From NCBI GenBank assembly GCA_029866215.1, contig JARWZU010000003.1, forward strand, positions 40,724 through 104,723: a stretch of DNA of 64,000 nt. Direction: 5' to 3'. This DNA is from Akkermansiaceae bacterium (GTDB taxonomy: Bacteria > Verrucomicrobiota > Verrucomicrobiia > Verrucomicrobiales > Akkermansiaceae). Below are positions 9,145-18,810 of this stretch, in pieces. Made by a program: the position numbers and the translations under genes. Under the pieces are notes generated by a model, which worked only from the letters and a program-made list of their open reading frames with translations, ran no database searches and was not told where the DNA came from. Each line of letters starts with the position of its first letter. The first letter of the stretch is position 1.

Positions 9145-11244
9145 ATGAATTCCCCGCTCCCGCTCATCCTTCTCGCCGCAGCTGCTCCGGCATTTGCCCA
9201 AAGCCTACTGGACCCACTCGTCGTCACCGCTTCCCGCTCGGAACAAGAATCCAGCCAAACGCCTTATTCGACGACGATGCTCGATGCGGACTATTTACGG
9301 GAAAACACCCGGCGTACCTTACCCGATGCTTTGCAATACACGCCGGGAATTCTCATTCAAAAAACCGCTCACGGTCACGGCTCCCCATTCATCCGCGGCT
9401 TCACCGGGCGACAGAATCTCTTGCTCGTCGATGGCGTGCGCGTGAATAACTCCACCTTCCGCAGCGGCGCGGTCCAGTATTGGAATACCGTCGATTCTCT
9501 CGCCATCGACCACCTGGAATTGATCAAAAGCCAAGGTTCCGTGCTTTACGGCTCCGATGCGATCGGCGGCACCCTCAATGCCTTTACCAAATCCTCTGAC
9601 TTCCGCAGCAAGCCCGCGGATCAATTCTATCAGGCAGGGTCCGCCGCGTATGAATACCGCAGCAATGGCCAAGGGAGCCACATCGGACGCCTTGAGGCAG
9701 AAACTGGCATCGGCGGTCAATTCGGCGCATGGCTGGGAATCTCTACCAAGGAATTTGGGGATATCGAAGACTCTGCCGTCGGGCGCATGAAAAATACCGG
9801 CTACCCCGAGAAAGATCTCGATCTGCGCTTCGACTGGGCGCTCTCACCTCACTCGACCGTCACCCTTGCGCACCATTCGATCAACCAAGACGATGTCTCA
9901 CGCTGGCATCGCACGTCGGAGAATCCCGGCTGGACTCACGGCAGCCATGTCGCCACCCCCGGAACTTGGGCGGCCGATACCTACGACCAAGAACGATCCC
10001 TGACCTACCTCCGCTACGCCGGAGAAAATGCCACTGCCCAAGCGCCGATCCAACGCTGGAGCTCGACGCTGTCATTCCAAACCTCCGCCGATTCCGAATT
10101 TCAAAATCGCACGGGCGATCCCAGCGCCGGTAGCCAGCCGATCCGCAACACATCGATCGACCTGCAAACGACAGGACTCGACCTGCTCCTCGAATCTGCC
10201 GTCGGTCCGGGCTCGCTCGTCTATGGCGTCGATTATTACCACGATGAGGTCGATTCATTCGGAAGTAAAAACAACCTCGCGGGCACCAGGTATGCCGAGA
10301 GTCTGCCGATCGCCGACGATTCCCAATACGATCTGCTTGGCGCGTACGCTCAATACATTTGGCAAACCACCGAGCGCCTCGAAATCACCAGTGGCGCCCG
10401 CTACACCTTGGCCCAAGCCCATCTCGGTCGCTTCGCCGGTGGCACTGATCAATCGCGCGAGTGGGATGCAACCGTCGGCTCCTTGCGCGGCAGCTATGCG
10501 GTCAATGACGCCTGGAATCTCTTCGGCGGAGTCGCTCAAGCGTTTCGCGCGCCCAATCTCGATGACCTCTCTGGCAATTTAGTTTCCAAATCCGGCAATA
10601 CCGCCTTGGGCGCCGTGGACGTCAACCCCGAGCATTTTCTCACCTACGAACTCGGCACTCGGCATCATACCGAAAACACCTCCCTCAGCCTCGCCGTTTT
10701 CTACACCGACGTGCAAGATTTGATCGTCTCCGCCTACACCGACCCATCGCTCAAGACCTCCATCGCTACCAATGCAGGCGACGGCTACATGAAAGGCGTC
10801 GAACTGGAAGGTGCCTGGCGCTTCCAACCGCAATGGACACTTTCCGGCTTCACCGCCTGGCAAGACGGCCGCACTCAATCGCCATCCTACGTCGGCGGGG
10901 CCATTACCGATAAACCAAACTCCCGCCTCCTTCCGCTTTCTGGCTCCCTCGCCCTCCGCTGGGACGATCCTTCTAAAAAAATCTGGATCGAGGGCCGCAT
11001 CCTCGGTGCCATCGCCGAAGACCGGATCGACCCGGTTGACCAAGCGGCCGACAGTCAGCGCGTGCCCACAGGCGGCACCCCCGGCTACCTCGTCACCTCC
11101 CTCCGCGCAGGTTGGAGCGTCACTCCACGGCTCAATCTCACCTGCGGCATCGAGAACCTAACGGACGAAGACTACCGCAATCACGGCTCCGGCCAAAACG
11201 AGCCGGGGGTCAACGGCATCTTCGGCGCTAAAGTCACTTGGTAA
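9145..11244 (+). CDS. TonB-dependent outer-membrane receptor
   Basis: 699 aa; signal peptide, plug domain (TPGILIQKTAHGHGSPFIRGFTGRQNLLLVDGVRVN), C-terminal IENLTDEDYRNHGSGQNEPGVNGIFGAKVTW beta-barrel end. Confidence 0.93.
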   Translation: MNSPLPLILLAAAAPAFAQSLLDPLVVTASRSEQESSQTPYSTTMLDADYLRENTRRTLPDALQYTPGILIQKTAHGHGSPFIRGFTGRQNLLLVDGVRVNNSTFRSGAVQYWNTVDSLAIDHLELIKSQGSVLYGSDAIGGTLNAFTKSSDFRSKPADQFYQAGSAAYEYRSNGQGSHIGRLEAETGIGGQFGAWLGISTKEFGDIEDSAVGRMKNTGYPEKDLDLRFDWALSPHSTVTLAHHSINQDDVSRWHRTSENPGWTHGSHVATPGTWAADTYDQERSLTYLRYAGENATAQAPIQRWSSTLSFQTSADSEFQNRTGDPSAGSQPIRNTSIDLQTTGLDLLLESAVGPGSLVYGVDYYHDEVDSFGSKNNLAGTRYAESLPIADDSQYDLLGAYAQYIWQTTERLEITSGARYTLAQAHLGRFAGGTDQSREWDATVGSLRGSYAVNDAWNLFGGVAQAFRAPNLDDLSGNLVSKSGNTALGAVDVNPEHFLTYELGTRHHTENTSLSLAVFYTDVQDLIVSAYTDPSLKTSIATNAGDGYMKGVELEGAWRFQPQWTLSGFTAWQDGRTQSPSYVGGAITDKPNSRLLPLSGSLALRWDDPSKKIWIEGRILGAIAEDRIDPVDQAADSQRVPTGGTPGYLVTSLRAGWSVTPRLNLTCGIENLTDEDYRNHGSGQNEPGVNGIFGAKVTW

Positions 11245-11368
11245 ACACCTCGTGCCAGATCATCGCGCCCTGCCCGAGACCGCGGTGGAGGAAAGGGCGG
11301 CGGGAAATTTAACATTTCAGGAATTAGACTCGCGTGGGGGTGGAGGGGCTGGGTTAATTCCTCCGCCG

Positions 11369-12646
11369 ATGAGCCATGCTTCAAAACCCACTGATCCGCA
11401 CGAACTAGGCGAGCGGTCGCTTTCGCCACAGCAAGTGCGCTCTGGAATTGCTGCTTGGCTAGGCTGGCTTTTCGACGGGTTGGACATGCACTTGTACACG
11501 CTGGTGGCGACCGCGTTTGTGGCGCAACTGTTGATGACCGGTGAGAGCGACCCCGAGGTGGGGAAAAAGGCATCCATCATCCAGGCCGCGTTCCTCGTCG
11601 GCTGGGCACTCGGCGGTGGGGTCTTCGGGCGTGTGGCAGATCTTCTAGGCCGGAGCAAAGCCTTGGTGCTGACGATTCTCACGTACGCCTTGTTTACCGG
11701 CTTATCCTTTTTCGCAACGGAATGGTGGCATCTGATGGCCTTCCGATTTCTGGCCGCACTGGGCATCGGCGGGGAGTGGGCGGTAGGCGCGTCGTTGATC
11801 TCCGAGACCTGGCCGAAGCGGTGGCGTCCGTGGATCGCGGCGACTTTGCAGAGCGCGGTCAACTGCGGAATCTTGCTCGCTTGCCTTGCGGGCGCCTTGC
11901 TGAAAGGGCATCCGCCGCAGTGGATTTTCCTCGTCGGGGTCCTGCCGGCATTCGTCACCCTGTGGATTCGGAGCGCGGTGCCAGAGACCGAGGAGTGGAA
12001 GGAGGCAAGAAACGACCAACCTGCCCCACAGCTTCGCGAGCTTTTCGGAAAGCAAGTGCGTGGCGTCACGCTGAGGGTCAGCTTGGTTTGTGCGGTCGCG
12101 CTCACTGCGCATTGGACGTTCATGTTCTGGCAGCAGAGTTACATCCGCGGGCTGGCAGAAGTGGGGGACTTGAAGGCCTCCAAGGATGGGGCCACCGTCA
12201 TGGCATTGCTCTGGATCATGGTCGGCTCGCTCATCGGAAATTTCATCGCTGGCGGCCTTGCCAAGGTATTCGGATACGGCAAGGCCATCGCACTGATGCT
12301 GGCCGGCTATTTCATCCTCATGTGGTTCACCTTTTCCAGCTTGCACTCGCTCGCGGTGACTTACGGGCTTTTCGCAGCGATCGGCGTGATGCAAGGGTGC
12401 TTTGGGCTATTCACCATGTGTCTGCCGCCGCTTTTCCCGGTGCTTTTGCGCAGCACGGGTGCGGGGTTCTGCTACAACATCGGCCGGATTCTCTCCGCAG
12501 TGGGCGTGGTGTTTTTTGGAATTTTCAACAAAGTTCAGGGTGACTTCGCTGGGGTCTTGCTCACCGCCTCGTGGCTTTTCATCCCCGCCGCGCTTTTCGC
12601 ACTGCTCCTGCCGGAGCCGGACGAGCTCGAGGCGGCGTCACACTAA
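11369..12646 (+). CDS. MFS transporter (sialic/aromatic-acid-like)
   Basis: Start moved to MSHASKPTDPHELG; GGGVFGRVADLLGRSKALV and LAALGIGGEWAVGASLISETWPKRWR motifs; multiple TMs. Confidence 0.88.
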   Translation: MSHASKPTDPHELGERSLSPQQVRSGIAAWLGWLFDGLDMHLYTLVATAFVAQLLMTGESDPEVGKKASIIQAAFLVGWALGGGVFGRVADLLGRSKALVLTILTYALFTGLSFFATEWWHLMAFRFLAALGIGGEWAVGASLISETWPKRWRPWIAATLQSAVNCGILLACLAGALLKGHPPQWIFLVGVLPAFVTLWIRSAVPETEEWKEARNDQPAPQLRELFGKQVRGVTLRVSLVCAVALTAHWTFMFWQQSYIRGLAEVGDLKASKDGATVMALLWIMVGSLIGNFIAGGLAKVFGYGKAIALMLAGYFILMWFTFSSLHSLAVTYGLFAAIGVMQGCFGLFTMCLPPLFPVLLRSTGAGFCYNIGRILSAVGVVFFGIFNKVQGDFAGVLLTASWLFIPAALFALLLPEPDELEAASH

Positions 12647-13585
12647 CTTATCCGCGACCGCCCGCCAAACCCGCTCAGTTTCGAGCTCAACCTGGCATCG
12701 GCGATCCAGCGGGCACTTCGCGAGCAAACACGGCGCGCACTCCACGTGATGCCTCACCACCCCATGACGCCGGCCAAGCGGACGCTTCCACGCTGGATCA
12801 TTTGGCCCAAACAAGGTCACACACGTCGCGCCAGCATGACCTGCGAGATGAGGCAGCGATCCATCCGCAGCGATCACGACCGGGTAGTTTGCCAAGAGCG
12901 GCCATGCCTCACCGCCGAGCGACCAGGGGAAAATTTCAACACCCTCGCCCAATCGAGCGGAGAGCATCTGCCCCAAGCCACGCTCGCCGGCCTCAACGGC
13001 CACACTCACTGATTTGCCCGCATCCTGGAGCTTCAAGCCAAGCTCCACCCAGCGCTCAATCTGCCACTCATGGCTTGGGCCAAAATCCGAGCCGGGGCAA
13101 AGCAAGACCGAGCCATCGACCGGCCGAATGCTTAAATCCGCCGGCGCAAAAAACTCAGCGCGTTCAGTGGCGACTCCTAACAATTCCACTGCGGCCAAGT
13201 AATGGCGGACGCGATGCTCCAACGGCCCAGCCCGCACCTCAAGCGGGTGCGTGAGCAGCTTGCTTAACTTGCGCTCCGCAATCCCGAGTCGGCGTGGAAT
13301 GCCCGCAATTTTAAAAACCTCTGCTGCGACTCCGGCCTCCCAAGCGAGGGATGCCTCCCAGGTTCCTGAAAGCCCCGCAGCCACCGCCTTCGGCTCCGAG
13401 TTTGGTGAAAAATCCATCACCGCCAGCCCCTTTAGGCTTTCCCAAAATTCACGCTGATCCGCGGGGCATACGACTCCCACGGCCATCCCCGCGGCCATCA
13501 GCGCCCGCACTGCGGGCACGGCGAAACACGCCTCATCCCACCGCTCCGGCGCAGCCACCAGCATTCCTCCAGCAATCATGGTCAC
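12638..13585 (-). CDS. Glycosyltransferase family 9 (ADP-heptose:LPS heptosyltransferase-like)
   Basis: 315 aa; LLCPGSDFGPSHEWQIERWVEL, VIAADGSLPHLAGHAGATCVTLFGPNDPAWKRPLG. Confidence 0.85.
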   Translation of the reverse strand: MTMIAGGMLVAAPERWDEACFAVPAVRALMAAGMAVGVVCPADQREFWESLKGLAVMDFSPNSEPKAVAAGLSGTWEASLAWEAGVAAEVFKIAGIPRRLGIAERKLSKLLTHPLEVRAGPLEHRVRHYLAAVELLGVATERAEFFAPADLSIRPVDGSVLLCPGSDFGPSHEWQIERWVELGLKLQDAGKSVSVAVEAGERGLGQMLSARLGEGVEIFPWSLGGEAWPLLANYPVVIAADGSLPHLAGHAGATCVTLFGPNDPAWKRPLGRRHGVVRHHVECAPCLLAKCPLDRRCQVELETERVWRAVADKLV

Positions 13586-13640
13586 CCATTTAGGCTAGGG
13601 TAGCGGGGCCACGCCGCAAACTCCAAAATCACCCCTCCGG

Positions 13641-14552
13641 CTATGCCCGCTTCCTTCGAAGCAAGGCTCCCACGATGCAAGAGATCATCGCGCACCATGC
13701 CGAAGGTTCTGAAATCTGAGGATTGTTCAGGTTGTCAGCAAAGGTGTCATCGCTAATCCCCAGAATCTTCAGATCCGCTTCAGTTTGGTTGAAAACCCTG
13801 AGCCCATAAACTGGCTGATAGGCATTGCTCGTACCGTCAAAAAACTTTTGCGCTGAGAAGAGGGTCAATGCTTGCGCTTGACCCGGAACATTCATCGATG
13901 ACGCAAAGCCCGTCGTCCAATCATAAGCATCATAGCCCACTCCGGGATTGATAAAGCCGCCGAGGTTGATGACGTTGGCACCGGAGTAAGGGACACCATC
14001 CGAGCCGAGGGCCATTAGTTGGATCGTACTGTTACCCCAACGCTCCGACAAAAGGAAACTATCACCTTCCGCGAAGGCCTTAGAGAAATGAAGATCATAG
14101 TCCGCAGCATTGGGATCCGTAATCGGCAATGATAGAAAATCATGAAACCCATAATTTCGCAGGTTGGTATCCATGCTAGTCGCCGCGATGGCGTCGAGAT
14201 ACGCTGTATAATCTGAATTACTCAACACCACCGTACTGTTATTAACGACTCCAACACCCGACGTAAGTGCCAGTTGAGGGTTCACATTTAAAAGCTTTGT
14301 TTGTCCTAAATTATAATACGAAAGCGTCTTGCCTCCAGCATTCACGCTTTTGAGCAAGATGGTTGTATTTCCGACGTTTTCAACTCCGATAGCTTCGTTC
14401 ATCTGAACGAGTTCGCTTCCGCCAACATCGTAAACGACTTGAGAGATGGGTTGATTGTTACCACCTGGAACGATGTCCATTCCGAATGCTGAAACTCCAA
14501 TGGCTAAAGAGATAACACATTGCCGACTTATGAATGAATGGGGGGTATTCAT
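13641..14552 (-). CDS. Secreted protein with PEP-CTERM-like C-terminal sorting signal
   Basis: Start set at MNTPHSFISRQCVISLAIGVSAFG (signal peptide); C-terminus SEPSAWCAMISCIVGALLRRKRA = (P)EP motif + TM + basic tail. Confidence 0.6.
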   Translation of the reverse strand: MNTPHSFISRQCVISLAIGVSAFGMDIVPGGNNQPISQVVYDVGGSELVQMNEAIGVENVGNTTILLKSVNAGGKTLSYYNLGQTKLLNVNPQLALTSGVGVVNNSTVVLSNSDYTAYLDAIAATSMDTNLRNYGFHDFLSLPITDPNAADYDLHFSKAFAEGDSFLLSERWGNSTIQLMALGSDGVPYSGANVINLGGFINPGVGYDAYDWTTGFASSMNVPGQAQALTLFSAQKFFDGTSNAYQPVYGLRVFNQTEADLKILGISDDTFADNLNNPQISEPSAWCAMISCIVGALLRRKRA

Positions 14553-14848
14553 TGGAAGCAATTTAACAGATGGTTTTTTCGAAAGCAATATTTTTCTGCG
14601 TGATTATTTTTGAAACTGCATGCGGGATCATTTCTATTAGAAAAATATATAACCTAATGGACACTTTGATCAGTCTTTAGAATATTTAGAGACCTCGATT
14701 ATCCCCTCATGAGCCCTTGGATTTTTCAGCCCACCCAAGAAGTGATCCCACCAAATTTCTGGATTGCCAATCGGGCCTTGGGGAGATAAAGTTCCCACCC
14801 GCAAGCGGCTTCCCGCGAGCCGTGATTTCGAACTAATTACAAACTGCT

Positions 14849-16492
14849 GTGGGATTTTTTGATGCCATCAAACGCTGGCGGTTGACCCGTGAGGGGCTTT
14901 CGTCAGGTAGAAAACGCCGGGTTCATAGTGAAAATCTGGTAATCCAAATTCTGGAGGACAGCTTGTGGGTCAAGCTCGCGCTTTATGCGGGATTTGCCCT
15001 TGGTTGCGCGTTGTTGATCCTAAAAAGCTCCACCGGTACCCTATTTGCCGAAGACTCATTCAAAGGAGCGCTTTGCGGATTGATTATTGGAGTGACAGCC
15101 GTCGCCATGTTCCAAATTAGCTTCCAGAGCACTTGCCGACGCAACAGCCGCGTGATGCTCGTGCTAGGGGGAATGATTTGCCACCTCCTTCTGGTGCGGG
15201 CGGTCATGGTATTGACTGATGCCGGCGGCTTGTCCAACAGCTTCAGACTTTTTGCCGTGCCATTCGCGTTCGCGCCCATGCTACTTGGTGTGCTACTCGG
15301 GCGGGCGGTTGCGGCGTTTTCGGCGGTATTTGTCATGGTGATCGGCTGCCTGCTCGTCCCTCAGGCAGAGATTTTCACTTACACGCTGCTGAGTCTCGTT
15401 TGTGGAATCACTAGCATTGTGCTCGCCTTCCAAGTCCGCAAACGGATCGAGCTTCTTCAAGCCGGCATTTATGTTGGTTTGGTAACGATCATCATTGGCC
15501 TCGTCCTTGGCCGCCTCGATATTGGCGCCGTTTTTGGCCCCGATTCCATGGGTCATCTCCAGCTGCTCGGCAGCGGCAGCGCGATCGCCCTTGGTACCGC
15601 CGTGATCTCCGCGCTCCTGATCAGCGGTTTGCTCCCGCTGTTTGAAGGAACTTTTCAACTGACGACCGACATCAGCTGGCTCGAACTGAGCGACCTCAAT
15701 CACAAGCTTCTTCGCCAGATGCAACTGGAGGCTCCAGGCACCTTCCACCACAGCTTGATTGTCGCCGCTCTATCAGAAGCCGCCGCTGAGAAAATCGGAG
15801 CCAATGCCCCAATGTGTCGCGTTTGTTCGTACTTCCATGATGTCGGCAAACTCAAGAAGCCGGGTTACTTCATCGAAAACCAACACGAGGTTGCGGAAAA
15901 CCCCCACAACTCTCTAACACCCACCATGAGCGCACTCGTCATCGTCGCTCACGTGAAGGACGGCGTCGATCTCGCGGTGAAATACAAGCTTAACCCGAGA
16001 ATCATCGACGTGATTCAAGAGCATCATGGCGATTCGCTGGTTTACTATTTCTACCGTCGCGCGCAGGACCAAAAGAAGGCGGAGATGGAGAAAATCAGCC
16101 GCCGCCTGGAAAATCCCGAGGATCTTCCTGTCGTGGATGAGAAAAATTTCCGCTACCCAGGCCCTCGTCCCAGCTCGCGAGAAAGTGGCATCATTGCACT
16201 TGCCGACACGATCGAGAGCGCATCCCGCTCGCTTCAAAAGCCAACGCCCGCAAAAATCCGCGCGATGGTCGATGACCTCGTTCGCACCAAAATCAATGAC
16301 GGCCAACTCAACGACTGCCCGCTCACGCTCCGCGAACTCTCACTCGTCAAGGACAGCTTCGCCGCAACCCTGCGCAGCATGCTCCACAGCCGGATCGATT
16401 ATCCAAAAGACGACGGCACAAGCGCCGGCAAGCGCCCATCGGCCGACACCAGCCATGGCGACCGCGTGATCCCGATGCCCAAGCGCGCCTGA
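14849..16492 (+). CDS. PgpH/YqfF-like 7TM-HD phosphodiesterase without a large N-terminal extracytoplasmic domain
   Basis: 547 aa, GTG start; multiple TMs then FHHSLIVAALSEAAAEKIGANAPMCRVCSYFHDVGKLKKPGYFIENQ HD domain. Confidence 0.88.
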   Translation: MGFFDAIKRWRLTREGLSSGRKRRVHSENLVIQILEDSLWVKLALYAGFALGCALLILKSSTGTLFAEDSFKGALCGLIIGVTAVAMFQISFQSTCRRNSRVMLVLGGMICHLLLVRAVMVLTDAGGLSNSFRLFAVPFAFAPMLLGVLLGRAVAAFSAVFVMVIGCLLVPQAEIFTYTLLSLVCGITSIVLAFQVRKRIELLQAGIYVGLVTIIIGLVLGRLDIGAVFGPDSMGHLQLLGSGSAIALGTAVISALLISGLLPLFEGTFQLTTDISWLELSDLNHKLLRQMQLEAPGTFHHSLIVAALSEAAAEKIGANAPMCRVCSYFHDVGKLKKPGYFIENQHEVAENPHNSLTPTMSALVIVAHVKDGVDLAVKYKLNPRIIDVIQEHHGDSLVYYFYRRAQDQKKAEMEKISRRLENPEDLPVVDEKNFRYPGPRPSSRESGIIALADTIESASRSLQKPTPAKIRAMVDDLVRTKINDGQLNDCPLTLRELSLVKDSFAATLRSMLHSRIDYPKDDGTSAGKRPSADTSHGDRVIPMPKRA

Positions 16493-16521
16493 TCGTCTCG
16501 CAACCCTCAAATTCGCCCCTC

Positions 16522-17001
16522 ATGTCGCTGGAAGTCATCATTGGAAATCATCAGGAAGCCATCGAGGTCCCAGAATGTTGGCTGACCGCGCTCGAGAGCA
16601 TCGCCTACGAAGCTGCCCGCCTTGCATTAGAAAATGCCGCCGAGGATGACTCCCCACTGTCGAATCTAGCCACACTTGAGATCGCCATCGTGGATGACAT
16701 CACTAGCGATCAAGTCCACCGAGATTTCATGGACATCGAAGGTCCCACCGACGTGATCACGTTTCATCACGGTGAGATCGTCATTGGAGCCGAGGTTGCT
16801 GAGCGCCAAGCGGCAGAGTACGACGAGCCACTGGCCCGTGAGATTCTCCGCTACATGATCCACGGGCTCCTCCATCTTGCTGGCCACGAAGATGGCCAAT
16901 CCGACGAGCGGGCGGTCATGGAAGCCGCTCAAGAAACCATCGTCGCGCAACTTTGGACCTCCGAACTACGGGAACGCCTCAATCCCGAATTCCTGAAATA
17001 G
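16522..17001 (+). CDS. ybeY: Endoribonuclease YbeY
   Basis: 159 aa; metal-binding HGLLHLAGHEDG motif; directly follows the HD phosphodiesterase. Confidence 0.93.
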   Translation: MSLEVIIGNHQEAIEVPECWLTALESIAYEAARLALENAAEDDSPLSNLATLEIAIVDDITSDQVHRDFMDIEGPTDVITFHHGEIVIGAEVAERQAAEYDEPLAREILRYMIHGLLHLAGHEDGQSDERAVMEAAQETIVAQLWTSELRERLNPEFLK

Positions 17002-17013
17002 GGGAGAGCCCGT

Positions 17014-18297
17014 TCAAGCAGCGCTCGTTTGCAAATGGGCAATCTCCATGCCGATCAAACACACGTCGTCGGAAAACTCTTGGCCCTGCGCGAAATGTTC
17101 GACTTCACTGAACACATCCTGCATCAACTGAGGCAGAGGTAAGCTCGCGCGGCTACGGATGGCCTCGCACAATCGATCAATGCTGAAGGGTTCCGCCATT
17201 CCATTCTCAACCTCGAACAGGCCGTCCGTGAAGGCGAGAATCAAATCGCCTGCTGCCAACGAACATTCATGCGTCAAATATTTCGACTCTTCGAAAAGCC
17301 CGAGCGCTGGACCTGCCCCACGCGGCGGGGTGATCGACTCAACTCCACCCGCTCCTGCATGAACCAACAGCGGGCTGGGATGCGCGGCATTAGAAAATCG
17401 CAGTTGGCCACTTGCCACATCCACAATCACATAGCATGCCGTGGTAAATAGCGTGGTCCCCAATTGGCGAAGAATGCCACGCAGCGATCGATTCATTTCT
17501 GTTAGAAGCGCGCCTGGATCACCTGCGAGTTCACTCAATTGCTCTTCAAGCGTTCGCATCATCGCGGTTACCAACGCCGCCCGCACGCCATGGCCCATCA
17601 CGTCACAGATGAAAACTCCCACCGCATTGTCGGAGACGCGGACAACATTGTAGAAATCTCCACTCACCGAGCTGGTGGGGTGGAAGATGCTGCAGAATTT
17701 CACCGCACTCGCTGATGGCTCAGCACCCCGAGGCAACGTGGGAAATTGATGTGGCAGAAATGCGACTTGAAGCTCTCGGGCCATGTCGAGGTCCTCCTCC
17801 ATGATCGAGTTTTTCTCCCACAATTCACGCGTGCGCTCCACTACCCGCCGTTCTAACTGTTCGTTAAGAGAACGAAGGTCTGCCTCTGCCTTCCGGCGCG
17901 CGTCACGCTCTGCCACTTCACGCAGTGCTCGCTGAACCGCGGGCACAAGCCGTCCAAGGCGGTCTTTAAGGACGAAATCCGTCGCTCCATTTTTAAGCAA
18001 TTCGACCGCCGTTTCCTCACCTACCGCGCCAGAAATCACAATGACGGGAGTATCCGGGCACCGCTCCCTCGCCAGCGCTAACGCCCTCGCACCATTGAAG
18101 TTTGGCAACTTGTAGTCGGCCAAAATCAAATCGGGATGAAATGCGACGATCTCCCTCTCAAAGTCTTCACCCGTCTCAACACGCTGCGAGACAAAGTCAA
18201 CCCCACCCGATTTCAATTCCCGCAAGATCAACTCCTCGTCGGTGGCAGAGTCCTCAAGGGAAAGAATTCGCAAACGCGTCTGGATGGGGGTATTCAT
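17014..18297 (-). CDS. Response regulator receiver + SpoIIE/PP2C-type phosphatase
   Basis: 427 aa; REC (LILADYKLPNFNG), SVSGDFYNVV, FICDVMGHGVRAAL, FTDGLFEVEN. Confidence 0.93.
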   Translation of the reverse strand: MNTPIQTRLRILSLEDSATDEELILRELKSGGVDFVSQRVETGEDFEREIVAFHPDLILADYKLPNFNGARALALARERCPDTPVIVISGAVGEETAVELLKNGATDFVLKDRLGRLVPAVQRALREVAERDARRKAEADLRSLNEQLERRVVERTRELWEKNSIMEEDLDMARELQVAFLPHQFPTLPRGAEPSASAVKFCSIFHPTSSVSGDFYNVVRVSDNAVGVFICDVMGHGVRAALVTAMMRTLEEQLSELAGDPGALLTEMNRSLRGILRQLGTTLFTTACYVIVDVASGQLRFSNAAHPSPLLVHAGAGGVESITPPRGAGPALGLFEESKYLTHECSLAAGDLILAFTDGLFEVENGMAEPFSIDRLCEAIRSRASLPLPQLMQDVFSEVEHFAQGQEFSDDVCLIGMEIAHLQTSAA

Positions 18298-18757
18298 GGT
18301 TCGAGCTTGGGGGTAACCGGTTCAAAGAAAGCCAATATAGCCCCAAATCACTAATGGTTCGCGAAAATTTTTCACAAAGCACCGGTTTGACTATATAGCT
18401 GTTCGCGCCACTTTCATAAGCTTGAGCAAGGTCGCTATCCTCAAGCGAACTGGTCATGACCACCACAGGCACACAGCGGGTGCGGACATCGGACTTCAAC
18501 GCACGCAAGACCTCAAGCCCACTCAAAGCGAACAATTTGAGATCCAGCAAAATGACCTTCGGCACGTGTGGATCCGTGCGATACGCGTATGCTCCTTTAC
18601 GAAAAAGGAATTCGAGCGCGACTCGTCCATCTTGGAAATGCAGAATACGAACGTGTGGGTGTTCTCCTCTGAGAGCACGCATCGCAAACTCCGCATCGTG
18701 AAGATTATCCTCAATCAGCAAGACATCAATCTTATCACCCTTCGGTCTTAATTCCAT
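18254..18757 (-). CDS. Single-domain response regulator
   Basis: Start set at MELRPKGDKIDVLLIEDNLHDAEFAMRAL; VILLDLKL, VVVMTSS, YIVKPV; Rcp1-like. Confidence 0.9.
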   Translation of the reverse strand: MELRPKGDKIDVLLIEDNLHDAEFAMRALRGEHPHVRILHFQDGRVALEFLFRKGAYAYRTDPHVPKVILLDLKLFALSGLEVLRALKSDVRTRCVPVVVMTSSLEDSDLAQAYESGANSYIVKPVLCEKFSRTISDLGLYWLSLNRLPPSSNHEYPHPDAFANSFP

Positions 18758-18810
18758 TCGATCGATAATACCTCCGGAGAGCCAACTCTCTCTACTCCCT
18801 GCCGGTTTGC

